NCBI GenBank assembly: GCA_004123355.1
Contig: SCHM01000002.1
Span: 4,251,569-4,315,568 of the forward strand
DNA from: Amphirosellinia nigrospora
Taxonomy: Eukaryota; Ascomycota; Sordariomycetes; Xylariales; Xylariaceae
Direction of reading: 5' to 3'
Length of the DNA: 64,000 bases
In this document: piece after piece, positions 12,553-22,392 of the stretch
How the letters are laid out: each line of letters begins with the position of its first letter
Numbering within the stretch: position 1 is the first letter of the stretch
Notes under the pieces: generated by a model
Seen by the model: only the letters and a program-made list of their open reading frames with translations
Databases searched by the model: none
What the model was told of the DNA's origin: nothing
Made by a program: the position numbers and the translations under genes

Positions 12553-14334
12553 ATGGCCCAGGTTGGTGAGAACGAATGGATAGGTCCACTTCACCCAGCC
12601 CTGGCAGACCACCACGAGCTCGACTTCTCTATTCACAGGGGCTTGTTTGACGCGATAGCTCGTGACGAAAGGTTCATAGAGTGGCAGTCAAATAAAAATA
12701 ATTGGCAATTGCGGCTCACTGGTTCCCCAGGCTGTGGAAAGGTCAATCACTATGTCCTCAACCCGGTTTCAGTCATAAAAAATGTTCGTCGAGTGCTGTG
12801 ACTAACTTGGCGGTTACTAGACAACACTGTCCTCTATCATAGTCGAAGAGCTTCGAAATGACGGTCAAGTTGTGGCATGCCTCTTTCTACAGCGTGAGGT
12901 TACATCTGAGGGCTGGTTTATTGAAGATTTCTTGCACAGCCTATTTGCGCAATTTTCCAGAGACATCTTACCATCTATTGAAGATGAATGGATCATCGAG
13001 TATCAGAAGTACGTTGAGGCATGCAAGTTGCAACAAAGAGGCTCGCACAGATTGATTCTCATACGAAATACTTTGCATGCCGTGGTTCCCAAACTTCAAC
13101 AAGCCTTCCTTATTGTCGATGGCATCGATCGATGTAGTCCTGCCACTTTGATGTTCGCCGAAGAAGAGATATCATATCTTCAAAGACAAGGCATAAAGAT
13201 CATGACGACCTCGAGGGTTCCATGGGTTGATGAGCCTTTTGAATTAGCTTATTGCGACGGAAAGGCATGCTGCACAAATGGGCGACCACGGCTAATCAAG
13301 CTATATTGGTCGTGTGAAGAATGCCGCAATCATGCAGACAAAGTAGCGGGTATCACAGTGTTCTGTAAATCCTGCTTCGCTGAAAATCCCGGTTGTGTCA
13401 CATGGTAAGTTTTCACCGTACTATAACCAATGGTTATAGTTCGATTCCTAACGAAGGATGTTGATAAGTCCCACGAAGTGACAACCACGCGCATTTTAGC
13501 CAGCCGTATAAATATGTCGATTTCAACATCAGCCACATGCCCGGAATAGACAATCTCATCCGGCATGCCATAGAGCAAGAGTACGGCTATATTGGAGCTA
13601 GTGGATCGAGCCTCGAAGAAAAGCTGCCTGCATCGACTTTCGGCAAGGAGTTACTTCGGTCTGGTAAGGCCGATGAAGTCATACAAGAAATCGAGTCCCG
13701 TGCTGCTGGGAATATTGCTTTGGCTCTCAAGCGGTTAGAGGTCCTCCATCGCGATCAGTCACTCAAAGTGTTCTTTACTACCCGCGACCGGCTTCCTGCC
13801 GCGATCGTAGATATGTTCGATGCTAGTTTAGACTATGTCGAGGCACAAACCGCCAATGAGCGCACGCTAGGGCTTCAAGCTATTGCTATAGTCGGACGCG
13901 ACGAGAATGGTGTCGACTTCGAGGAGTTCAAGAAACTAACCCAACTGAGTGCAAGGATCAGAGGTATCGATCGTAAGTACGACCCATGTCGTAGTGTGGA
14001 CGATGTTCTCCATGCTACCAAGGGGTTAGTCGTCCGAGGGTACCATCGGCGCCGGGAAAACCGGCGGCACTGGCCCTTGCTGAAGGCATTTCATCCTGAC
14101 TTCTTCTTGTACTGCCGTGAGCACTATCATCCGTCTATTGTGTGGGCAAACAGTCTCCTGCGAGGCCCTGAAAATGGTCTCAGCCCACTCAAGCACGCAG
14201 ATACATTCGGTCCAGTAAGAGGGACAGATAGTAGTACAATCTCGACCTTGCAGATCGAAGGAGCTGCGAACAGTCCCCTACGAAAACCTGAAAACGATCC
14301 CAACCCACTCAAGCATGCGAATACATTCAATTGA
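12553..14334 (+). CDS. NACHT-type STAND NTPase with embedded Cys-rich zinc-binding-like module
   Basis: Three exons (12553-12741, 12821-13404, 13500-14334) give 536 codons exactly and no frame breaks. Walker A is split by the first intron (LTGSPGCGK / TTLSSIIVEEL). Walker B is FLIVDGIDRC, and IMTTSR matches the sensor motif of NACHT/STAND ATPases. Directly after it comes a Cys cluster (YCDGKACC, WSCEECRNH, VFCKSCFAENPGC) spaced like a ZZ-type zinc finger, then a helical region (IQEIESRAAGNIALALKRL) typical of the segment after the NTPase. No N-terminal effector domain and no ankyrin or WD repeats are present. The C-terminus instead runs into a 120-bp tandem repeat whose second copy supplies the stop. 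STAND NTPases act as self/non-self sensors in fungi. This one may be a truncated paralogue or partner of the convergent HET gene. Confidence 0.82.
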
Positions 14335-14390
14335 GCTGGAATCGAAGATGGTGGTACAACCTGGCTCTTATAAGTTGAAGGAGCGGCGAA
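14151..14390 (+). repeat. 120-bp tandem duplication across the NACHT gene 3' end
   Basis: Two copies, 14151-14270 and 14271-14390, both start CAGTC(T/C)CCT(G/A)CGA and end G(A/C)GC(T/G)GCGAA. They align codon by codon with about 70-80% identity by eye. Copy 1 is fully coding. Copy 2 becomes TGA at 14332 and later TAA in the same frame, so the protein stops inside the second unit. Confidence 0.88.
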
Positions 14391-14534
14391 TCGTAGAATA
14401 GGGTCAATGCTAGCCTCGAGGAGCTGGAGGCACGGGCTAACAACCTTAGGTAGCAAATCGGGGGCTTGGCTTTCACTGAAGCAGCACATTTCATTATCTA
14501 TAAACAAACAGTAAATATCTTATATTCCCACGCC

Positions 14535-16930
14535 CTAGTCCAAATAAAACATCGTACCAGTCTCGAGTGAATGCTCACCCTCTTCGACTGTTCGATCGCA
14601 ACATTGGAGACGCAATGTATCCCAGCTCTCGGGCGTCAGGTCACGAAACGCAATTGCCCCAATCCTTCGATAATGATGATCTCCATCATATTCAACCATG
14701 ATGCCATTGCCTAAGCGATTGTAAACTAGATCACTGTCTAGATCGTGGTCTGGATCGTGGCCTGGATCCTGATCGTCGTTTTGGAAACATGCGGAAAGTA
14801 CTACAAACATGCATTCAGTCCCCTCAGCTTCTGGTAGTTCATCGGGGAATGCTTCGATACTGAAAGTCGATCCGTTTGGATTTCGAACTACAATCTGCCA
14901 AGTCTTTTCTTCGCTCGACTGGACCATTCGCCCCCGTGAAATGTGGCCTTGAATTTCCAGTGTCGCATTCTCAAGCTCTGGCATCGTGTCGGCATATGTG
15001 GATTTGGCTTTTTCAACCAGAGATGCTCCAGGCTGAGATCGGGGCATGAGTTCCGAGTCCAAACCTGCTTTCTGGATCTCGGAGACGATCTTTACCTGTC
15101 TCTGAGCCAACGTTGTCGTCATGAAACCGAGTTCATCAGGCCAATTTGTGTGGTTAGACTGAATGTGTCTCGCATACACTCTGTTTTTGAGTTTGAAAGA
15201 TAGAGGCTGCCCATCGTGGTTCGTGACTTTGTAGTTCTGGTAGTCTGTCAGGCGACTTTCAACGTTGATTGCGCCTTTAACGGAAGACCAGGACCAAGAC
15301 GGAAAAAGGCGAGCTTGGTCTCCTGTTCGAATACTCTTCTTACATTCTACAACACGCCATGGGAGCTGTTGATGTAATTCTGGTTCCCACAAGCCGGCTC
15401 TGTATTCCTCGCCCATTGCATCACGGACAAGTTTTGCGATCCCCCAAAATGCCTTCAACTTGTCACCTTCATTCGTGAGTTCGCAGCTGGTGTAGGAGAG
15501 AACAGCTGCAGACCAGAACTCTTCCAGTGAACTGTTGCCCTTTGCCGAGATCGGAGAGATCATTAGTGCGGTGTCTTGTAGACGTTCGCGCCAGTGCCTG
15601 TCGGTCGCGGCTTGGTTTTCAAGTACGACGGGTATTTTGTCAGGCATCGTTTCGCACGCGCTGAGAGTTGCGCAATCCCAAAAGATTTGATATTTAGAGA
15701 AATGAAGTATGCGAGGAGATAAAAGTCTCTCTAAATTCTTCTAATTAGAAACGGCAGGTAGGACACCATCATATAGAACCCATTGATGCAACGAAACTCA
15801 CCTTGGAATGCCCAGGCACGTGTGTATAATGGACCGTTGAGAACCTGGTCCTGCCAGAGATCTCCACTGAGGACTCTCCACGAGTAGTCACCAAATAAAG
15901 CAGACTCCAGGTTGCCAACCTCGTGACTTTGGACGTATCGTGTGGAACTAATTGGTTAACAATAGTTTCTCTTTTGCGGAACAAGCCACCATATCTGTTT
16001 CGTGAATCAACGGCCGAAATGTTACAGTATGAATTTCTATACACCTGATGCATTAACTTGATTTCTCTCAACTTGTCGGCTCCCTCGTCATCTTGCACGA
16101 TGCACATTGAATCTATCCAGATGTATCGCACTCTGAGATATCTCGCCACAGCCATGGCCTGGGTAAAGATTTCGTTGTTGATATCTTCTAGAGGAACAAC
16201 TGGCACTGTTGATTCTTGCAGGGTCTCTGTCTTGAGGGTCCAGAATGGCTCACTGTCAGGCTTGCCCCAGCAGTGGCTCAATGTCACATAATGCGACCTG
16301 ACTCCGGTTTCCTTGGTGGGTACAATCCTCACTGACTTAGTAGCCCACTCGGCCCCATGTTCACCAAGATCAACAAGTCGGGTTGGGATAAAGTCTCGTC
16401 CACTCTCCCGTAAATTACACTTCGGGTGTTTCTTGATGCAGTTGTCCAGCCAGTCTCTTATTCGTCGCTGAGAGCGAGATGAGTTGGTGCTGAGCCCTAG
16501 CTCTGCTGGCGAAGGCACATTACCAAGATCTGAACACTATTAGAATTACTGTATCTATGGGAAGATTGAAATCCATGCCTTCTTCAGGAACGAGATAGAA
16601 TACTCTCTCTTTGAGACTTTCAATAGCGGCTGCATCGCTGGACTCAGAACCTAGGATAACAGGGCGAAAAGTCACGATAATGTAGGCCTGGCTCTCCCGT
16701 ATCTTTCCACCTGGACGTACAGTCCAGCGATAAATTGAATTGTTAGTTACCGAATCGAAGGATAGCCTCTTTATTTGACTTAGATCTTCATTGAGGGTTA
16801 CACAGAATGGACACCCTCGAGATGCCGACAGTTTTAACTCTTCGCGGTTGGTGTGGTGATAGCCCCATGGCTTCTTGGATTGTAATACATTCGTGACGCA
16901 AAAGTCGCAAATCTTTGTCTCGTGTGTCAT
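14535..16930 (-). CDS. HET-domain (heterokaryon incompatibility) protein
   Basis: The ATG at 16930 starts MTHETKICDFCVTNVLQSKK, a Cys-containing N-terminal segment with SRGCPFCVTL. The HET core follows: HYVTLSHCWGKPDSEPFWTL, RYIWIDSMCIVQDDEGADKL and VYRNSYCNISAVDSRNRYGG, then SWRVLSGDLW, LYTRAWAFQE and LLSPRILHFSKYQIFWDC after an intron (15801-15731), ending in a variable C-terminal part with FPSWSWSS. Two frame breaks, one extra base at about 16525-16545 and one missing A at 15928-15930, cancel each other, so the total of 2325 nt is 775 codons. HET proteins trigger cell death after non-self fusion, or act as effectors of STAND sensors. It is convergent with the NACHT gene, with only 200 bases between the stop codons. 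Confidence 0.85.
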
Positions 16931-18245
16931 GATTTAAATAGTCTTATTCGCCTTGCTTGTTTTTCCCCCTGTGATACGCGGTAATAAGAGGTTCATGTTA
17001 ATTACGTTAAATGTCTCGTGTTTATGATTGTTTATGTAAGAGTCATGGAGTTATTTCTGATAGTTTTCAGCTGCACAAAGCGGGGTTGGGAACCTATTAT
17101 CGGTAGTTGGAGGGGAGCAAAGGTGCCTTCCTTCAGGCATTGCATCACTATATAACGACCTGGTCAATGTACCTAATATACTACTCGATACTTAAAACTT
17201 GTAATAGTATGCGTGAACTTGATGATTTGAGGTCGCGTGGAGTATTGCTTAAAAAAAAAAAAAAGATTCCTTGCTTTGTATCATTGCGATACAATAAGTC
17301 ATTTGTTATAGTAAACGTTAAATACCTAAGATATAAGATAGTAACTAGACGTAGAAAGAGCGCCGCAAGTAAACCTTATCACAGGGCAGTCCGCGTCAGC
17401 TTCCGCGTCAGCTTAATAACTACTTACTAAGGTTCCTGCAAATAGTCTATATAAGGAGGGTTACCATTCAAGAAGATACGGGAGTATAGGTTGAGAGCAT
17501 AGTGCGGAAATGAGCCGAACAGTGCGTTGTCGCTAATAACGAGCAGGCCCTTCTCTCCGATTAGTGTATGAAGAGTTCTTTGATTCCTTTATCGATATAA
17601 TTCGTAAGTCATCGATAAAGGCGCATGTGATTTCATTCAGGCACGCATAGCTAAAAAGAGAGGTAGTCGTAGATGAACTACACATCACGAGCAGGCATGT
17701 AATAGCACTCCATGTACTCCGAGCTCTCCAGTATTCGATTGATTGCCTAGCAATTCTTATATGTAGAAAGCGAGAACACGGAGTGTCTAACTTTGTACAT
17801 CGCGCGGTTTTTAGGGGGTTTATAATCGCCTGGACATTTCAACCCAAAAAATATATGGCAGCGGGGGCGGAGGTCGCAGAGAATGGTTAGCCGTAGGATT
17901 GTTTCTCTAGTAGAGAAGGCTAAGACTCCTACTAGATTGTTTCATTCGTATCACTAATGATTTAGAATATATCAAGCGTTAAAATCTAGGAACGACTTCA
18001 TGGAGATCTGTAGGACTCCGAATAATCTCATATTATAGCACTTCGCATTCGCATCGGAGGCCCGTTTAAAGACGGCGCTAAGACAAGTCACCAACGTCAT
18101 CCATTTCCCAAGCGTTCCACCGGTTAGCTCTTCAAGGTGATCTTTATAAACATGCAAATCAAGGACTTCAATAAAAGAGAATAAAATAATATAATACCAT
18201 TAAAAATAAAAGATTCCAACGAAAGACGGTATCGCAATTGACTAC
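16931..18245. other. AT-rich intergenic region
   Basis: About 1.3 kb, AT-rich, with an A(14) run near 17250 and a perfect 11-bp inverted repeat at 17586-17621. The 107-codon plus-strand frame at 17107 is crossed by the A-run and looks accidental. The 3' portion is the likely promoter of the oxysterol-binding gene. Confidence 0.5.
17586..17621. repeat. Perfect inverted repeat CCTTTATCGAT / ATCGATAAAGG
   Basis: 11-bp arms at 17586-17596 and 17611-17621 with a 14-nt loop, in AT-rich intergenic DNA. Could be a cruciform, a protein-binding site or chance. Confidence 0.7.
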
Positions 18246-19586
18246 ATGTTCAGACTAACCCCCTGGGACTTCACCCGGCACCGCACCAAGCCCATCCTCC
18301 AGACCCGCTACAGGGGCAAAACCATGACGGCGGCATCACAGGGCAACCTCTCCAAGCTAAAAGACTTCCTATACTACCTCGCCACAATCCGAGGTGACCT
18401 ATCCAACATCACCGCGCCCCCGTTCGTGCTCGCGCCCACGTCCGTGACCGAGATCCCGGCATCATGGGCCTCGCGGCACGAGCTGTTCCAGCAGCCCGCG
18501 CGCGAAGACGACGCAGGGGCGCGCGCCCTGCTCGTCCTAAAAAACTTCCTCTGCAGCCTGAGGCCGCAGCTCCACATGGCCGCGGACGCACACGGGGCGC
18601 CGAAGAAGCCGCTCAACGCCTTCCTCGGGGAGTTGTTCATCGGGGAATTCAGCAGCGGCGTAGGGGCAAGAGGCGGTGATGATGATTCTACGCGCGTGGT
18701 CGCGGAGCAGGTCTCGCACCACCCGCCCGTGACGGCGTGCGCGGCGTATAACGCGGGATCGGGCATGTCGTCGTCGGGCTACGTGGCGCAGAAGACGTCG
18801 TTCAGCCCCGTGTCAGGCGTACGCGTGGAGCAGGTCGGACACTCCATCATCCGCGACGAGAGACACCAGGAGTCGCACCTGCGGACGCTGCCCACGATCG
18901 CCGTCAGGGGCCTGCTGACGGGCGCGTATCCCGAGCTCGAGGGCGTGTGCTACATCGTCTCGAGCTCGGGGTTTCTGTCCACGGTGGAGTTCACGGGGAC
19001 GTCGTGGGGAGGCGGCGGGGCAAGGAATAGCGTGCGCGCCGAACTGGCGAGGATACCCCGTGAGGGAGAGGAGGAAAAGGGGGAGGTGCTGTATGAGGTC
19101 ACGGGGCAGTGGAGCGGACGGCTTACGATCACGGAGCGCGCGACGGGGACCGTTGTTGAGGAATTCGACGTGGATGATGTCCCTCTAAGCGAGATACGGA
19201 CCTTACCTCTGGAAGAGCAGAGCCCGTGGGAATCTCGGCGGGCCTGGCAGGGGGTTATTGAGGCGATTCACACAGGGGACATGAACCGTGTGCATACCGA
19301 GAAGAGGACGATCGAGGAGGCGCAGAGACAAATTCGGAGGGCGGAGAAAGAGACCGGCGCGGAGTGGCCTACTGTGTTCTTCCGATCCATGCAGGAGAGT
19401 CCTGAGTTTGAGCTCCTGGCCCGGGCTATACCTGATCCCGCGGTCCGGGAGCTTGCGCTAGAAAGGACGGCGGGTGTGTGGGAGTTTGTGGGACCTGGTG
19501 CTGCTGAGGCATTGATTTCCGAGGGCGTTTACCATCAGGATTTAGAACCTACGGGTCAGATACTCGCAGCTGATGAGATCGATTGA
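18246..19586 (+). CDS. Oxysterol-binding protein family (Kes1/Osh-like lipid exchanger)
   Basis: Single exon of 446 codons plus stop, no frame breaks. It carries the OSBP signature EQVSHHPPVTA and a typical lid and N-terminal region (FLYYLATIRGDLSNITAPPF, VLAPTSVTEIPASWA, NAFLGELFIGEF), and it has no PH domain or FFAT motif, so it resembles the short Kes1/Osh4 class that exchanges sterol for PI4P between membranes. The region between GELFIG and EQVSHH holds a short Gly/Asp-rich insert (ARGGDDDS). The start at MFRLTPWDFTRHRTKP leaves a slightly long N-terminus; the Met in RGKTMTAASQGNLSK is an alternative start. It is convergent with the TIM-barrel gene about 190 bases downstream. High GC in its body contrasts with the AT-rich upstream region. 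Confidence 0.92.
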   Translation: MFRLTPWDFTRHRTKPILQTRYRGKTMTAASQGNLSKLKDFLYYLATIRGDLSNITAPPFVLAPTSVTEIPASWASRHELFQQPAREDDAGARALLVLKNFLCSLRPQLHMAADAHGAPKKPLNAFLGELFIGEFSSGVGARGGDDDSTRVVAEQVSHHPPVTACAAYNAGSGMSSSGYVAQKTSFSPVSGVRVEQVGHSIIRDERHQESHLRTLPTIAVRGLLTGAYPELEGVCYIVSSSGFLSTVEFTGTSWGGGGARNSVRAELARIPREGEEEKGEVLYEVTGQWSGRLTITERATGTVVEEFDVDDVPLSEIRTLPLEEQSPWESRRAWQGVIEAIHTGDMNRVHTEKRTIEEAQRQIRRAEKETGAEWPTVFFRSMQESPEFELLARAIPDPAVRELALERTAGVWEFVGPGAAEALISEGVYHQDLEPTGQILAADEID

Positions 19587-19776
19587 TCTTATCATTGTGT
19601 TTAACTTAGAAGCTCACTTGCATATTATTAGATATTAGTTGTATATTTGAGTAGTATCAGAAAAACAAATTAGTAAACTTATTTTGAACCTATCCGCCAT
19701 ATTTATCGCTTGTCTTCTAGTTATACAACTCCAAAGACATGCTCTTCTACACATCGCAAACCAGGACCAATGCCAA

Positions 19777-20793
19777 CTACTCAGCCACGAGCCTCCGTAA
19801 AGACGCCATAGCCTTCTCACTATACACGCCCATATCCTCATACTTTTCCTTCGCCCTCCCATCAAAAACCTCAACAGACAACCACCCCCTAAACCCGGTC
19901 GCGAGAACCGCATCCAGGAACTCTTTGACCGGTAAATACCCCCCGTCAAACGGAAGCGGTCGAAAATCATGACTCCAGCGACCTCTCGGCCGTAATCCGT
20001 TCTCATCCGGCTCGTTGTCAAGCGGGGGGTCCATCCTGTACGCATCCGAGATCTGGAGAAGGAAAATCTTCTCCGGCGGTACCGTAGCAGCGAGTTCCCG
20101 GAGACTCCTCTTCCACATCTCCCCCGCCTCATCTCTCGCAACACCCTCTCTTAACCCCGACGCCGTCCGCGGATCCCCCTCACCCCCGGCGCTCTGGAAG
20201 GTATCGAGACACAGGCCTAAATTTGGACGATCCGCCTTCTGCACGATCCTCCAGACATCCTTCCACCCCGGCGCATGCGTCGCCCAGCACCAGTTCTCAT
20301 ACGCCACGCGAAATCCCTCCTCCGCGCAGAGATCGGCCAGTTCCGCCAGGTCAGCCGCCAGGACGTCGAAGTCCCCGGATATCCCCTCAGCATCCGAGGA
20401 GCCGACCTGCAACAGATCCGTGCCGGCGGCGCGCATGACGCGGATCCAGCCCCTGGCGCGCGCGAAGGCGTCTTCGCGCTCTCTGCTCCCCTTCCCCCAC
20501 CCCTCGAAGTTGGCAAAGGGTTGCAGCATCATGATCGTGAGATTCTGCGCCTCGGCTAGGGATTTGATCGCCCCACTGATGGATACCAGGGCTTCGTAGT
20601 CCGTGGGGTCTGGCTCCGCGCCGTGCAGCTCCGCGCCGTAGGATAGGATGTCCGGCATCGAGAGCTCGATGCCGTCGAAGCCGGCGGCAGATATCGCTTT
20701 GAGTTTCTCCAGGAGCGTGTGCGAGGCTTTGTGCCCGATGCTGCATGTTGCGTAGCTTATGGGCACTCTTGTGCCTTGGTAGTCGATTGGCAT
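19777..20793 (-). CDS. Xylose-isomerase-like TIM-barrel enzyme (3-dehydroshikimate dehydratase-like)
   Basis: Single exon, 338 codons plus stop, no frame breaks. The fold is the sugar-phosphate isomerase/epimerase (AP endonuclease family 2) TIM barrel. FDGIELSMPDIL lies at the second strand, and likely metal ligands are Glu166 in AYENWCW, Asp197 in CLDTFQSA, His275 in RWSHDF and Glu308 in SVEVFDG. This order fits hydroxypyruvate isomerase, IolE and the fungal 3-dehydroshikimate dehydratases (QutC/qa-4). The start PISYATCSIGHKASHTLLEK and the FEGW region resemble fungal proteins annotated as dehydroshikimate dehydratase. No quinate-cluster neighbours (qa-2, qa-3, qa-y) are present here, so I leave the substrate open. 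It lies between a lipid-transfer gene and a secreted-protein gene with no evident functional link. Confidence 0.85.
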   Translation of the reverse strand: MPIDYQGTRVPISYATCSIGHKASHTLLEKLKAISAAGFDGIELSMPDILSYGAELHGAEPDPTDYEALVSISGAIKSLAEAQNLTIMMLQPFANFEGWGKGSREREDAFARARGWIRVMRAAGTDLLQVGSSDAEGISGDFDVLAADLAELADLCAEEGFRVAYENWCWATHAPGWKDVWRIVQKADRPNLGLCLDTFQSAGGEGDPRTASGLREGVARDEAGEMWKRSLRELAATVPPEKIFLLQISDAYRMDPPLDNEPDENGLRPRGRWSHDFRPLPFDGGYLPVKEFLDAVLATGFRGWLSVEVFDGRAKEKYEDMGVYSEKAMASLRRLVAE

Positions 20794-21476
20794 TGTGAAT
20801 GAAGGGAAGTGTTGATGAGTTGGTTTTGTGTCGGTTGTTCTTTTCTCAATTTTGATTTATGAATTATAAAAATAGCTTTCATTGACTAAGGTTCGTATTT
20901 CAAACTGCAGGAGATACATGTATAATTCTCGTTGAAGAAGTGGTAAGTCTGATCTATATAATGTAAGGGTATTGGTGACGTCGATCAACGTCATTAGCCC
21001 CTCAGCGAGAACATCATCATCAAAACCCAATATTTTCATCTCAATCTCATCGTCTATTGTGTTAAACTCATATGCTTAGGCCAAGAATACATTTTTTCTA
21101 ACTTTGGTATGAAACTCTCTTAAAATGAAGTATTGCGCTTGAGTTAAGGGTAGATACACTTCACTTCGTCTTCGACACAATATGAGAGGACGCTCACAAA
21201 GATTCAAATTCACCCAAGCGCACAAATCAAATTCACAAGCTCAATGGAATTGTTTGAGAAAATATGCATTCATAACCAACAAAGCTAACGCTATACTGCG
21301 GCGAATCTCATTCTCATTCTCATTCTCATCTCATGCCAACACAGCAGTGCTCACATGAAACAAGTTTCACTCCTTTTCCCCGCGATGCAAGTACAAAAGA
21401 AAACTAGCAGCCAAAGCCCACTCCTCCCATCCATGCATGAAGGCTGGCGGCTGACTTTACAGGCCGGCTGGACTGC
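20794..21476. other. Intergenic with a short CATTCT repeat
   Basis: Promoter side of the TIM-barrel gene and 3' flank of the DUF4360 gene. A short TCATTC/CTCATT repeat lies near 21308-21332. No gene seen. Confidence 0.6.
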
Positions 21477-22392
21477 TTATTGACAAGCTTGCCAAGCGAC
21501 GTGAATCTGCTGCGTCAGGGCCACGGTGGCATCGTCGTCGGAGATGGTGCCGGAGGCGGTCGTGTTGGTCGACGTTAGCGCGATGCGGTTGTTCACGTTG
21601 AGGATACCAGTGGCGCCGCAGGGTGACCAGATGACGGAGGCGGTGGGGACCAGATCTTGCTTGGTGTAGACCTAAGAGGTGTGGAGTGGTTAGTCGCTTT
21701 CATGCACCGTTTCATTCGACAGCTATGAGGAGGCTGGTTGTTCCTTCTGAGATGTGAGGGGAAGAAGCTTACATCGCCGAATTCCCAGAGGCCGCCTCCG
21801 CTGATGGAGGTTTGAGTGGTGGTCTATGTATTTTCAAGTCAGTTCGTCATGTTGTTTGAGTTGTATGCCGCTACTTCACATACCGTGTCAGCGGGCGACT
21901 GGCTGAAGTAATAAGTCGAGTAGAAGGTTCCAGTGACACCCTTCTCAAGCTGGGCATAACCGTGATAGGTGGATTCAACCTGTGAAGCGGATTAGAATAG
22001 CCTACACCATCTCACCTTTCATAGTATGAGATACTTACGACGGCGAATTGGAAGCCACCGGGATACTTGAGGTTCAAGTGAAGCTGGCAGTTCTTGGTCC
22101 TGTCAGCCGGGCCGGTGCCGGGTCCAATGTAAGTCTGGAAGGCATCAAAACCGAAGGTGACAACCTGATTTACTTTAGTGCTAACTCAAATGGAACCGTG
22201 ACGGATATCTCACTTGGCGGTCAGGAGACAACTCAGTAGCGACAGTACCCTGGGGCATCCGTTGCCACTGGCGGAAACACTCGTGATCAGGATGGTGCTC
22301 GGGTCTGGTGTAGTGCCGCTGCCAGCGCCGGGGAGGACCACGGGGTTAGCAGCAACCAGGGCGGCGCCAAATAGAGCGAGGAAGGAGAGCAT
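21477..22392 (-). CDS. DUF4360 small secreted protein
   Basis: Five exons (22392-22214, 22164-22039, 21979-21884, 21823-21773, 21671-21477), 215 aa after one missing C near 22252-22255 is allowed for. The ATG at 22392 begins a clear signal peptide (MLSFLALFGAALVAANP). The mature part has the DUF4360 pattern: VVTFGFDAFQTYIGPGTGP, RTKNCQLHLNLKYPGGFQF, STYHGYAQLEKGVTGTFYST, and a last exon with SVIWSPCGATGILNVNNR ending WQACQ. Members are cysteine-containing secreted beta-rich proteins of ascomycetes with unknown function, often highly expressed. Four introns in 650 coding bases is high for the window. An upstream in-frame ATG at about 22524 would precede the signal peptide and is unlikely to be used. 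Confidence 0.85.

Noticed and set aside
12362-12583. Open frame just upstream of and overlapping the NACHT start
   Set aside because: It ends without a splice route into the NACHT frame, and its sequence is not protein-like.
16505-16560. Possible 20-nt intron (GTAATT...TTCAG) between HET exons
   Set aside because: Too short, and it leaves the wrong phase; a one-base indel explains the change better.
18374-18766. Long antisense frames inside the oxysterol-binding gene (and similar ones in mclA, FBPase-like and TIM-barrel genes)
   Set aside because: High GC creates long open frames on all strands; the sense frame carries all the family motifs.
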